Notes: generated by a model not told the origin, from the sequence alone. A DNA stretch of 51,037 bases from Candidatus Eiseniibacteriota bacterium (GCA_016215625.1 JACRIW010000001.1:1-51037), one strand, 5' to 3'. Positions 8,631 to 16,764 are shown, numbered from the stretch's first letter. A program made the numbers and translations.

Positions 8631-9191
8631 ATGAGCCCAGACCCGAAGCGGCCCAAGGTCGTCAAGCACTGTCCCGATGGCCACGAGATGCAGATGACGT
8701 GGCGGACGTGCCCCCAGTGCACCGGGCAGGAACCGGAGCTGATCACCAACTTCCGCGGCAACGCGGACGCCACGGTGATGTTCACTCCGGACAAGGCACC
8801 GCTGCGCCCCGTGGAGCCGCCCGCCGAGGCCGCTCCGCCGCCGCGCCCGAAGATCAAGGTCTGGGAACTGGCCGTGACCTCCGGTCCGCGCAAGGGTGAA
8901 CGCATCGAACTCGGCTTCCTGCCGGGCGCGCGCCCGCTGCGCATCGGCAAGGCGCCCAAGGCCGATCCGGCGCAGCGCCACGAGAAGTTCGAGGACTCGT
9001 TCATGTCGCGCGAGCACGTCGTGTTCATGCCGATGGGTGAGGCGTGGCTGCTGCAGGACCTCCAGTCCACGAACGGCACCGCGGTCAACGGCGAGAAGTG
9101 CGAGGAGTCGTGGCTGCGCCCCGGCGACGAAGTGCGGGCCGGGCAGTCCATCTTCAAGGTGGAACTCGTCGAGAAGGACGCGCCGCAATGA
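8631..9191 (+). CDS. FHA-domain protein with N-terminal zinc ribbon
   Basis: 186 residues, no signal peptide, probably cytoplasmic. Residues 14-30 hold C-x3-H-x8-C-x2-C (HCPDGHEM...CPQC), a zinc-ribbon-like knuckle. A Pro-rich linker (57-74) leads to a forkhead-associated domain (about 78-180) with RIGK (104-107), SREH (126-129) and STNGT (146-150), the usual phosphothreonine-binding loops; the GR arginine is Lys here. FHA domains bind pThr peptides made by Hanks-type kinases. The stop overlaps the next gene as ATGA, so it is coupled to the FHA-transglycosylase fusion. Likely the soluble Fha-like adaptor of the downstream kinase/T6SS system (inference). Confidence 0.85.
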   Translation: MSPDPKRPKVVKHCPDGHEMQMTWRTCPQCTGQEPELITNFRGNADATVMFTPDKAPLRPVEPPAEAAPPPRPKIKVWELAVTSGPRKGERIELGFLPGARPLRIGKAPKADPAQRHEKFEDSFMSREHVVFMPMGEAWLLQDLQSTNGTAVNGEKCEESWLRPGDEVRAGQSIFKVELVEKDAPQ

Positions 9192-10993
9192 CGCGGCTGC
9201 GGATCGGCGGCTCCGGCGAGCCCCGCGAAGTCGAGATCGAAGGGCCCGCGCTCAAGCTCGGGCGTTCGCCCGACTGCGAGATCCAGGTCACGGGCACGGG
9301 CGTCTCGCGTGAGCACGCCGAGCTGCGCCTCGACCGCGACGGCTGGAGCGTCCGCGACCTGAACAGCAGCAACGGCACCTACGTGAACGACGAACGCATC
9401 GAGAGCGCGCGGCTCGAGGACGGCGACGTCGTGCGCCTGGGCCCGGTCTCGACGCTCACGCTGGTGCTCGACGAGGGGCCCCGCGCGGCCGAGCCCGAGG
9501 ACGAGGCGCCGGCCGAGTACGTGCCCGACGAGCCCGAGGAGGACGCGCCGGGCGGCGGCTACGCCGAGGACGACGACGAGGAGCCCGCGGCGAAACCGGC
9601 GCGCAAGCCCGCGAAGCCGGCGAAGCAGCCGAAGGCGGCGGGCGGCTCCGCCGCCTGGTGGCAGGAGACGCGCTGGGTGCTCACGTCCACCGACGAGGAC
9701 GACCGCTACGAGCTCGACGTCGTGGGCTCGCGCGTCACGGTCGGGCGCGAGGACGGCGCCGGGCTCGTGATCGAGCACGAGAGCGTCTCACGCGTGCACG
9801 CGCGCTTCGACGCCGACGGCGAATCGCTCACGCTCACCGATCTCAAGAGCGGCAACGGCACGTTCGTGAACGGCGAGCGCGTGCTGAGCCGCCCGGTCGC
9901 GGCGGGCGACACGATCCGCTTCGGCGACGTCGAGTACACGCTCGGCCGCCGGCAGGTGTTCGCGGCCTCGCGCTTCCGCGGTCCGGTCGGCATCGGCGCG
10001 GCCCTGCTCGTGGTCGCGCTCGTCGCGTGGTTCGGCGCGACGCGCGTGCTCGAGTGGGAATCGTCGCGCCGCGTGACGAAGCAGTTCCGCGCGCAGGCGG
10101 CCGAGAGCGTGCACGAAGGCGTCGTCGCGGCGCAGGGCGGCGACGCCGACCTCGCGCGCGGGCACTTCAAGCGCGCGGCCGACCTGCTCATCCTGTCCGG
10201 CATCGCCCCCGAGGGCGCCGACCCGAACAAGCCCGCCGACCTGTTCCGCGAGATCTCGGACGAACTGCCGCGCGAGGAGCGCGACTTCGACTTCTCGTCC
10301 GTGTACGACGCCGAGACGCTGCGCCGCAACGAGGAGTCGCTGCTCGCGCTGACGCCGCGCCAGTTCGTCGAGCACGAGCTGCGCCGTTACTGCGCCGAGC
10401 TCGGGCAGGACCCGAACCTGCCGCCGGAGTTCGTCGAGCAGGTGTGGCACCACATCGAGGAGTTCCAGTCCTACCCGGCCGGCATGCGGCTCATGCTGCG
10501 GCGCTCGAAGGCGATCGAGCCGCGCATGGTCGCCATCCTCGCGAAGCACCGCCTGCCCGCCATGGTCAGCTACGTGGCGTGGGTCGAGAGCGAACTCGAT
10601 CCCATGAAGCAGAGCCCCGCCAAGGCGCTCGGGCTGTGGCAGCTCATGGCCGAGACCGCGAAGGAGAACGGCCTCAAGGTGAACGAGGCCGATCCCGCGC
10701 GCGACGAGCGCACGAACGTGGACAAGTCCACGGACGCCGCGGCGCGCTACCTGTCGACGATGCTCAAGGACCAGGGCCCCGAGTACTTCATGCTCGTGCT
10801 CGCGTCCTACAACCGCGGGCACAACGCGCTCAAATCGGCGAAGCAGAAGGTCGACGAGCCCATGTTGAGCGCCACCCGCAAGTACTGGTACCTCGTGGAG
10901 CGCAAGCTCCTGCCCGAGGAAACCCGCAACTACGTTCCGAAGATTCTCGCGGTCCGGCTGATCGCCGAGTCGCCCGAACGCTTCGGCTTCTAG
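9188..10993 (+). CDS. Double-FHA, transmembrane, MltD-like lytic transglycosylase fusion
   Basis: 601 residues with three parts. Two cytoplasmic FHA domains: FHA1 about 18-95 (LGRS, SREH 40-43, SNGTYVN) and FHA2 about 178-254 (VGRE, SRVH 201-204, GNGTFVN), separated by an acidic then Lys/Ala/Pro linker. One hydrophobic segment at about 266-283. A periplasmic C-terminal lytic transglycosylase domain (about 455-600) with catalytic Glu467 in YVAWVESELDP, ALGLWQLM (480-487), ASYNRGHNALK (539-549) and the MltD-type ending NYVPKILA. The enzyme would cleave murein glycan strands with 1,6-anhydro product, under phospho-dependent control from the cytoplasm. The start at 9188 overlaps the previous stop (ATGA); an upstream in-frame extension to 9044 lies inside the preceding gene. 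Role in opening the wall for T6SS is inference from context. Confidence 0.9.
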   Translation: MTRLRIGGSGEPREVEIEGPALKLGRSPDCEIQVTGTGVSREHAELRLDRDGWSVRDLNSSNGTYVNDERIESARLEDGDVVRLGPVSTLTLVLDEGPRAAEPEDEAPAEYVPDEPEEDAPGGGYAEDDDEEPAAKPARKPAKPAKQPKAAGGSAAWWQETRWVLTSTDEDDRYELDVVGSRVTVGREDGAGLVIEHESVSRVHARFDADGESLTLTDLKSGNGTFVNGERVLSRPVAAGDTIRFGDVEYTLGRRQVFAASRFRGPVGIGAALLVVALVAWFGATRVLEWESSRRVTKQFRAQAAESVHEGVVAAQGGDADLARGHFKRAADLLILSGIAPEGADPNKPADLFREISDELPREERDFDFSSVYDAETLRRNEESLLALTPRQFVEHELRRYCAELGQDPNLPPEFVEQVWHHIEEFQSYPAGMRLMLRRSKAIEPRMVAILAKHRLPAMVSYVAWVESELDPMKQSPAKALGLWQLMAETAKENGLKVNEADPARDERTNVDKSTDAAARYLSTMLKDQGPEYFMLVLASYNRGHNALKSAKQKVDEPMLSATRKYWYLVERKLLPEETRNYVPKILAVRLIAESPERFGF

Positions 10994-10999
10994 GACGCC

Positions 11000-12298
11000 A
11001 TGCGCCGACTCCTGCTCGCCACGACGACGTTCGCCCTGCTCGCGCCGATCGCGTGGGCGGCTCCCGTGTCGCAGCTCGCGATCGATCACGTGTACGTGAA
11101 CGGCTCCGATCACGTGGTCGCGCTGCGCGCCACCGACGAGGCCGGACTCGCGGTGCCGGACCTCGAGCGCGAGTTCGAGATCACCGTGGACGGCAAGGGC
11201 GTGGGCGCCATCCGCGTGAAGTCGCCGTTCGACGCCGGGCCGCGCACCGTGACCGTGGTCGTGGACGGCGCGCTGCTGCAGCCCTCGTCCGACGCGCGGC
11301 CGTTCGTCGAGGGCGTGCTCGCCGCGCTCGCGAACCAGCTCGCGCCCGGCGACCGCGTGCGCGTGGTGAGCGCGGGGCCGAAGGTCTCGATGCTCGAGTG
11401 GAACGCCGCGACGCTCAAGGCCTCGCCCGGCGAGGCGCGCAGGCTCGCGCAGGACGGCGGCGCGAAGCTGTTCGACGCGCTCGCCGAGGGCGCGCACGCG
11501 GCGGCCGACTCGCGCACCGCGTCGTCGGCGCTGCTGCTCGTGATCACGCGCGGCGCCGACCAGAGCAGCCGCGCCCGCGTCGACGACGTGCTCGCGCGCT
11601 GCACCGTGGGCGAGGGCGTCACGTCCGTGGCCGTCGCGCTGCTCGAGGACGGCGGGGACGCGAAGGCGGCCGACAAGCTCGACCGGCTCGCCGGTGTCAC
11701 GCACGGCATGCTGCGCCGCACACCCGCCATGGGCGGGGCCGCGCAGGACTTCGTGACCGCGGCGCTCGGGCTTTCGCGGCGCTACGAGCTGCGTTTCCGT
11801 CCGCTCGAATACGACCGCGGCGAGGACCGCCACGCGGTCGAGGTGCGCCTCGCCGGAGGCGGCGCCGGTCCGCAGGCCTCGCAGGCCTACCGGCTCTCCG
11901 AAGTCTCGGACACGCCGTGGTGGAAGAGCCTGTGGGTGTGGGTGATCGTGCTCGTCGCGCTCGCCGTCGCGGCCGCCGTGCTGCTGCTGTCGCGGCGCCG
12001 CCCGATCGGCCTGCTCGTGGTTTCGGGCGGGGACGACGACGGCACGTGGTTCGAGATGTTCGACCTGCCGCTCACGATCGGCTCGGCGCTGCAGAACGAC
12101 GTGCTGCTCGTGGGCGAGGGCATCTCGCGCAACCACTGCGTGCTCGAGCGCGAGGGCCGTGAGGTCGTGCTGGTGGACACGAACTCGGAAAAGGGCACGT
12201 TCGTGAACGACGAGCGCATCCGCCGCCGGGCGCTCGCGGACGAAGATCGCATCCGCATCGGGGACGAGCTCGAGCTGGTCTACGAGGCGCGCCGCTGA
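11000..12298 (+). CDS. Periplasmic vWA-like protein with cytoplasmic C-terminal FHA domain
   Basis: 432 residues. A signal peptide (1-20, ending AWA) is followed by an Ig-like strand region and a von Willebrand A-like fold (about 82-260; VTVVVDG, ALLLVITRG). The metal-site motif DxSxS is not intact, so metal binding is doubtful. A membrane helix spans 311-330 followed by SRRR, placing the C-terminal FHA domain (about 335-430) in the cytoplasm. That FHA domain has SRNH (376-379) and KGTFVNDERI, but the usual GR is GS (IGSALQND), removing the conserved phosphate-contacting Arg. It begins 6 nt after the FHA-transglycosylase gene in the same operon. It may be a scaffold coupling periplasmic state to kinase signalling. 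Function is not known. Confidence 0.8.
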   Translation: MRRLLLATTTFALLAPIAWAAPVSQLAIDHVYVNGSDHVVALRATDEAGLAVPDLEREFEITVDGKGVGAIRVKSPFDAGPRTVTVVVDGALLQPSSDARPFVEGVLAALANQLAPGDRVRVVSAGPKVSMLEWNAATLKASPGEARRLAQDGGAKLFDALAEGAHAAADSRTASSALLLVITRGADQSSRARVDDVLARCTVGEGVTSVAVALLEDGGDAKAADKLDRLAGVTHGMLRRTPAMGGAAQDFVTAALGLSRRYELRFRPLEYDRGEDRHAVEVRLAGGGAGPQASQAYRLSEVSDTPWWKSLWVWVIVLVALAVAAAVLLLSRRRPIGLLVVSGGDDDGTWFEMFDLPLTIGSALQNDVLLVGEGISRNHCVLEREGREVVLVDTNSEKGTFVNDERIRRRALADEDRIRIGDELELVYEARR

Positions 12299-12307
12299 CG
12301 GGGGCCC

Positions 12308-12361
12308 GCACTCGGGCATTGCGCGGGCGGGCCTTCGCCCGCATGCTGCGCGTTCGAGTGC
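12308..12361 (+). terminator. Two-tier hairpin between the vWA-FHA gene and kinase 1
   Basis: An outer 7-bp stem (GCACTCG 12308-12314 with CGAGTGC 12355-12361) encloses an inner 7-bp stem (GCGGGCG 12323-12329 with CGCCCGC 12336-12342) and a 6-nt loop. There is no U-tract. It could attenuate transcription, or act as an mRNA stabiliser or processing site, ahead of the kinase Shine-Dalgarno at 12377-12384. Confidence 0.45.
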
Positions 12362-12394
12362 ACGCCGGACCCCCACGGAGAGGGCATTGAACAC

Positions 12395-14485
12395 ATGGCG
12401 ATGAACAAGGACTTCGGTGCGTTCGAGCTGAAGGAGAAGATCGGCAGCGGCGGCATGGCGTCGGTGTACCTCGCCGTGCAGAAGTCGCTCCAGCGCCCGG
12501 TCGTGCTCAAGATCCTGTATCCGCACCTCGCCGAGGACGAGAAGCTCCTGCAGCGTTTCGAGCGCGAGGCCCGCGCGGCCGCGATGATGCGGCACGAGAA
12601 CGTCATCCAGGTCATCGACTGCGGACGCCACGACGACGTGGCGTACATCTGCATGGAGTTCGTCGAGGGCATGGACCTCAAGAAGTGGCTCGAGGCCCAC
12701 GGCACCCCGCCGATCGAGATGGCGCTGCTCATGATGCGCGACATCTGCCGCGGCCTCGAGCACGCGCACAGCCACCGCATCATCCATCGCGACATCAAGC
12801 CCGCGAACATCATGCTGACGCCCGACGGGACCATCAAGATCATGGACTTCGGGCTCGCGCGCTCCGGCAGCGAGACGAGCACCCAGATGACGATGGTCGG
12901 CTCGGTGATGGGCACGCCCGCGTACATGTCGCCCGAACAGGCGACGGGCGAGAAGGTCGACGAACGCTCCGACATCTTCTCGGCCGGCGTGGTCGCGTAC
13001 GAGCTGCTCGGCGGGCAGCGTCCGTTCAGCGGCGACTCGTACAGCACCGTGCTGCGCGCGATCCTCACGGTCGAACCGCCCGAGGTCACGCACTTCAATC
13101 CGCTCGTGCCCGAGGAAGTCGCGCTCATCGTGCGCAACATGCTCCAGAAGGACGTGAGCAAACGCTACGAGACGATCGGCCAGGCGCGCCAGGAACTCGA
13201 AGCCGTGATCGAGCAGCTCGGGCTGCTGCGCGGCAAGGACCTGCTGCGCGACTACGCGCTCGATCCGCAGACCGTCGGCGACCGCTGGCGCAAGAAGCGT
13301 CTCTCGCGCCACATGGACCAGGGCCTGTACTTCGAGAACATGGGCCTGGGCAAGATCGACGACGCGCTGCTCGAGTTCCGGCGCGTGCTGCACCTCGATC
13401 CCGACAACAACACCGCGCGCGACCACGTGAAGAAGCTCGAACGCGAGCGCGAGAAGTTGATCTCGAAGCCGCCCGCGCCCGCCGACCAGACGGTCGTCGA
13501 ACTGGCCGCGGCGGCGAAGGCCGAGAAGCCCGCGAAGGCGCCGCAGGCGCCGCAGGCCACGAAGGCGACCGCAGCAGACGGCGCCGGGCCTGCCAAGAAA
13601 TCGCTGCCTCTGCCCGCCCTGATCGGGGGCGGCGTGGCGCTGATCGCGCTGATCGTGTTCGGCGTCATGCGCGTGACCGACGGCGGCATGCGCAAGGCCG
13701 AGGAGGCGCCCGCGGTCGAAGCGCCGGTGGCCGCCGAGTCCGGCGCGCCCTCGAACCCGTCCGAGCCCTCCGCTTCCGAGTCCGCGCCGGCGACGACGCC
13801 TGCGCCCGCGACGACGGCCGCGACGACGAACACGGCGGTGAAGCCGCCGGCGACGCTGGGCGCGACCACGAACACGGCCACCAAGCCCCCGGCGACCACC
13901 GCCGCCACGACGAACACGCCGTCCAAGCTCCCGGCGACCACGGCCGCGACGACCAACACGGCCACGAAGCCGCCGGCGACCACGGCGGCGACCACGAACA
14001 CGGCGGCCAAGCCCCCGGCGGCGCCCGCGAGCGCGGCGGCCGGCATGGGCACGCTGCTCATCCAGGCCAATCCGTTCGCCGCGTCGTTCGTCGTCGACGG
14101 CGAGAACAAGGGCGCGAACCTGAAGCAGGTCTCGGTGCCCGTGAAGCCCGGCTCGCACACCGTCAAGATCACGCACCCCTCGCTCGGCGAGAAGACGTGG
14201 ACCGTGGACGTCGCCGCCGGCGCCACGAAGGAGCTGTCGCACGACTTCCTCGCGGCCTCGACGAGCTCCGTGAGCGTGACCACGAGCGGGGGCTGGGCCG
14301 AGATCTACGTGGACGGCGTCTCGGTGGGCAAGAGCACGCCGTTCGTGATCACGGGCCTGCTCCCCGGCACGCACGAGATTTCGGTCGTGCGCGACGGCTT
14401 CTCCGTCGAGGGCGGCGCCCAGAAGGTGACGCTCAAGGCCGGCCAGCAGGCGAACGTGTCCTTCAAGCTGAAGGCGAAGAAGTAG
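12395..14485 (+). CDS. Transmembrane Ser/Thr protein kinase with PEGA domains (kinase 1)
   Basis: 696 residues. The Hanks-type kinase domain (about 10-275) is intact: GSGGMASVY P-loop, Lys39, alphaC Glu58, HRDIKPANIM with Asp133, DFG at 151-153, GTPAYMSPE. A TPR-like hairpin follows (about 305-350), then a membrane helix at about 405-426. Outside the membrane come five tandem 14-residue Thr/Ala/Pro repeats (472-541) and two PEGA domains (about 551-622 and 623-693; VVDGE.KG and YVDGVSVGKSTP). PEGA domains are beta-rich surface or envelope sensing modules. The start at 12395 follows GGAGAGGG (12377-12384); a second ATG at 12401 is possible. It is closely similar to kinase 2 at 16836. Probably phosphorylates Thr residues read by the upstream FHA proteins, in the manner of PpkA. 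Confidence 0.93.
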   Translation: MAMNKDFGAFELKEKIGSGGMASVYLAVQKSLQRPVVLKILYPHLAEDEKLLQRFEREARAAAMMRHENVIQVIDCGRHDDVAYICMEFVEGMDLKKWLEAHGTPPIEMALLMMRDICRGLEHAHSHRIIHRDIKPANIMLTPDGTIKIMDFGLARSGSETSTQMTMVGSVMGTPAYMSPEQATGEKVDERSDIFSAGVVAYELLGGQRPFSGDSYSTVLRAILTVEPPEVTHFNPLVPEEVALIVRNMLQKDVSKRYETIGQARQELEAVIEQLGLLRGKDLLRDYALDPQTVGDRWRKKRLSRHMDQGLYFENMGLGKIDDALLEFRRVLHLDPDNNTARDHVKKLEREREKLISKPPAPADQTVVELAAAAKAEKPAKAPQAPQATKATAADGAGPAKKSLPLPALIGGGVALIALIVFGVMRVTDGGMRKAEEAPAVEAPVAAESGAPSNPSEPSASESAPATTPAPATTAATTNTAVKPPATLGATTNTATKPPATTAATTNTPSKLPATTAATTNTATKPPATTAATTNTAAKPPAAPASAAAGMGTLLIQANPFAASFVVDGENKGANLKQVSVPVKPGSHTVKITHPSLGEKTWTVDVAAGATKELSHDFLAASTSSVSVTTSGGWAEIYVDGVSVGKSTPFVITGLLPGTHEISVVRDGFSVEGGAQKVTLKAGQQANVSFKLKAKK
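13808..14017 (+). repeat. Five tandem 42-bp repeats inside kinase 1
   Basis: Exactly five in-frame units of 42 bp encode 14-residue repeats of the type ATTAATTNTATKPP (residues 472-485, 486-499, 500-513, 514-527, 528-541). Units differ at a few positions. They form the extracytoplasmic stalk between the membrane helix and the PEGA domains, and copy number could vary by slippage without frame loss. Kinase 2 has an Ala/Pro linker here instead. Confidence 0.9.
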
Positions 14486-14510
14486 TCCGACCGTCGCACC
14501 GCTGTGACGA

Positions 14511-14560
14511 GACGCACATGACGTCGTCTCACCCGACGTGACGCACACGACGTCGTTCAC
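14511..14560 (+). repeat. Pair of approximately 21-bp direct repeats upstream of the first TPR-barrel gene
   Basis: GACGCACAtGACGTCGTcTCAC (14511-14532) is repeated as GACGCACAcGACGTCGT-TCAC (14540-14560), with one mismatch and one indel, 29 bp apart. Each copy contains GACGTC, and the second contains the 10-bp palindrome ACGACGTCGT. They lie between the kinase 1 stop and the Shine-Dalgarno (14570-14576) of the next gene and could be a paired regulator site. Confidence 0.55.
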
Positions 14561-14581
14561 GTGTCAGCCAAGGAGGCTCCG

Positions 14582-15586
14582 ATGCGATCCCCGCTGTTGA
14601 TGCTGTTTCCCGCGGCGCTGTCGCTTCTGCTGCTCGCCGCGCCCGCTCCGCAGGGCGGCACCGCCTGGGCGGCGTCCCCGGTGCTCGAGTCCGCGCAGCA
14701 GAAGTACGACAACGCCCAGTTCGCCGAGGCCGTCACCCAGCTGCGCGAAGCGCTCTCTTCCGGGCAGGTCACCGGCGCCGACCAGGTCGCCGCGCGCGCA
14801 CTGCTCGCGCGCTGCCTCGTGAAGTCGGGCAACCGGCTCGAGGCGAAGCAGGCGTTCAAGTTCGTGCTGCGCCAGCAGCCGAGCTGGCGTCCCGACCCCA
14901 ACACCGCGGGCCCGGACGAGCAGGAAGTCTTCCAGATCGCCCAGCGCGAACTGACCGCCGAGCAGATCGACGCCGGCAGCCGGATTCCCGCGAGCCTGTC
15001 GTTCGCCTTCGGCAGCGGCAGCGGCGACAACGAGGACATGGCCGAGATCGCCGTCGCGGGCGGCGGCAAGGACAAGTACGACGTGAAGTCGCAGATCGGC
15101 GGCGCGGTGCGCTTCCCCGTGTCGCAGAACTGGTCGGTCGAGTTCGAGCTGCAGCGCCTGCGCGCGACGAACAAGGACGCGTTCCCTCCGCCGAGCACCG
15201 CGGTCTACGAGATCACGGCCTATCCGCTGTCGCTGAGCCTCTACCGTTCGGCGTGGTCGAACCGCTGGCTGCGCGTGAACGCGTTCGCCGGCGCCGGCAT
15301 CCTGTCGTCGGCGATCTCGAAGATCGATCTCCTGTTCGGCAGCGTGCCGCTGTCCGTGTCGGGCCAGCAGAACGGCTCGTACTTCCACGCCGGTCTCGAG
15401 ACGGAAGTGCTGATGGGCCGCCGCCTCGCGCTCGCGGGCCGCTTCATGGGCCGCTCCGCGAAGGCGTCCGACGTGCTCGACGAGTTCGGGTTCGACGCCT
15501 ACGGCACGGCGTCGCTCAAGAACCGTGAGATCAACTTCTCCGGCGTCGCCATGACCCTCGGTCTGCGCGCCTACATCGGCTACTGA
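14582..15586 (+). CDS. Secreted TPR plus outer-membrane beta-barrel protein (paralogue 1)
   Basis: 334 residues. A signal peptide (1-30, ending TAWA) leads to a TPR-like helical module (about 33-130; KYDNAQFAEAV, ALLARCLVKSGNRLEAKQAF), then an alternating-hydrophobicity beta-barrel domain (about 137-334) ending in aromatic ..LRAYIGY, the usual C-terminal signature for BAM-dependent insertion. The start at 14582 has AAGGAGG at 14570-14576; a longer frame from 14561 lacks this. The next gene is a tandem paralogue of the same architecture. I recognise no named family. It could be an outer-membrane anchor or signal partner of the flanking PEGA kinases or of the T6SS (inference from position between two kinases). 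Confidence 0.8.
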   Translation: MRSPLLMLFPAALSLLLLAAPAPQGGTAWAASPVLESAQQKYDNAQFAEAVTQLREALSSGQVTGADQVAARALLARCLVKSGNRLEAKQAFKFVLRQQPSWRPDPNTAGPDEQEVFQIAQRELTAEQIDAGSRIPASLSFAFGSGSGDNEDMAEIAVAGGGKDKYDVKSQIGGAVRFPVSQNWSVEFELQRLRATNKDAFPPPSTAVYEITAYPLSLSLYRSAWSNRWLRVNAFAGAGILSSAISKIDLLFGSVPLSVSGQQNGSYFHAGLETEVLMGRRLALAGRFMGRSAKASDVLDEFGFDAYGTASLKNREINFSGVAMTLGLRAYIGY

Positions 15587-15627
15587 TCCGCCCGCCGGCT
15601 CCGGCCGGCGCGCAAGGAGGCTTCCGC

Positions 15628-16653
15628 ATGAATCGCAGGATGCTGTTCGGATCGGGGCTCGCGCGCGCGTTCGCGTGCCTTCTGCTCGTCGTGACCACGT
15701 TCGTCGTGTCGCCGCGCCTCGCGGCGGCGCAGGCGAACCCGGTCGCGCAGGCGCAGCAGCAGTACGACGGCGGCAAGTTCGCCGAAGCGCTCCTCACGGT
15801 GCGCAACGCCATCTCGACGGGCGCGGTCATGGGCTCGAACGTGATCGGCGCGCGCGAACTGATGGCGCGCTGCCAGGTGAAGGTCGGCGACGCGGCGGGC
15901 GCACGCGCCACGTTCCTCCAGATTCTCCGGCTCGATCCGCAGTATCGGATCGACACCGTGCGCACGCCGCCCGACGAAGTCGAGGTCTTCCAGCAGGCGC
16001 TCAAGGCCTTCGAGGCCGAGCAGCTGCAGGCGAAGCAGCGCATTCCGGCGAGCGTCACGGCGTTCTACGGGATCGGTTCGGGCAGCAACACCGACTTCGG
16101 CGACTACGTGAAGCTCGGCGGCGGCGACGAGAAGTTCGACAACAAGGCGATGTTCGGGTTCGGCGTGCGCTTCCCGCTCGCGCCGCGCTGGTCGCTCGAC
16201 CTCGAGATGTCGCGCCTTCGCGCGACGAACGAGGACACCGTGCGTGTCACGGGCTCGGGCCACGGCGAGTACGAACTCACCGCGACGCCCATGGTCGTGA
16301 GCATCGTGTACCTCGTGCGGGACTCCGGGAAGCTCCGCGCGAGCGTGTTCTTCGGCGCCGGCCCGATGCTGAACTCGTACGCCGCCGACAAGTTCAGCCT
16401 CTTCGGCAGCATCCCGATCAAGACGACCGACACGAAGGTCGGCAAGTACCTGCACGCGGGGCTCGAGGGCGAGTACGCCTTCCACCCGAAGCTTTCGCTC
16501 ACGGGCCGCGCACTCTTCCGGTCGGCCAAGGCCGAGAAGATGTACGACGGGCTGACCTTCACCCAGTACGCCACCGGCAACCTCGGGAACCGCGACCTGG
16601 ACTTCTCGGGCTACGGCCTGACGATCGGCCTGCGCGGCTACGTCGGCTACTGA
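15628..16653 (+). CDS. Secreted TPR plus outer-membrane beta-barrel protein (paralogue 2)
   Basis: 341 residues, same layout as the preceding gene: signal peptide (cleavage near LAAAQA, about 35), TPR-like module (about 37-135; QQQYDGGKFAEALLTV, ELMARCQVKVGDAAGARATF, PPDEVEVFQ), and a barrel domain (about 140-341) ending LRGYVGY. Matched landmarks include RIPAS, GIGSGS, D..KLGGG.EKFD, FPLAPRWSLDLE and LRATNED. These show a tandem duplication that has diverged widely at the sequence level. GGAGG lies just upstream of the ATG. Followed by two hairpin terminators, so it probably ends the FHA-kinase-barrel transcription unit. Confidence 0.8.
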   Translation: MNRRMLFGSGLARAFACLLLVVTTFVVSPRLAAAQANPVAQAQQQYDGGKFAEALLTVRNAISTGAVMGSNVIGARELMARCQVKVGDAAGARATFLQILRLDPQYRIDTVRTPPDEVEVFQQALKAFEAEQLQAKQRIPASVTAFYGIGSGSNTDFGDYVKLGGGDEKFDNKAMFGFGVRFPLAPRWSLDLEMSRLRATNEDTVRVTGSGHGEYELTATPMVVSIVYLVRDSGKLRASVFFGAGPMLNSYAADKFSLFGSIPIKTTDTKVGKYLHAGLEGEYAFHPKLSLTGRALFRSAKAEKMYDGLTFTQYATGNLGNRDLDFSGYGLTIGLRGYVGY

Positions 16654-16668
16654 CCGCACCGCAGTCCG

Positions 16669-16700
16669 GCGGGCCGCCTCCTTCCCGGGGGGCGGCCCGC
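16669..16700 (+). terminator. Terminator after the TPR-barrel pair
   Basis: A 10-bp perfect GC-rich stem (16669-16678 with 16691-16700) and a 12-nt loop, followed by TTCGTT. It starts 15 nt after the stop codon of the second barrel gene. Confidence 0.75.
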
Positions 16701-16739
16701 TTCGTTCGGGGGCCGGACCCGACGCCCGGCGGATGAGAA

Positions 16740-16764
16740 CCGGCGCTCGCCCGGCCGGGTTTTT
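16740..16764 (+). terminator. Second, weaker terminator with T-tract
   Basis: A 5-bp stem (CCGGC 16740-16744 with GCCGG 16754-16758) is followed by G and five T residues (16760-16764). Together with the hairpin at 16669-16700 it makes a tandem terminator isolating the upstream unit from kinase 2. Confidence 0.5.

Noticed and set aside
13808..14017. Possible CRISPR-like array
   Set aside because: Contiguous in-frame 42-bp tandem repeats without spacers, coding for a Thr/Pro stalk inside a kinase.
9788..14560. Very long open frame on the minus strand opposite the FHA and kinase genes
   Set aside because: It translates to Arg/His/Ala/Val-rich low-information sequence, crosses several well-supported plus-strand genes, and results from the strong GC3 bias.
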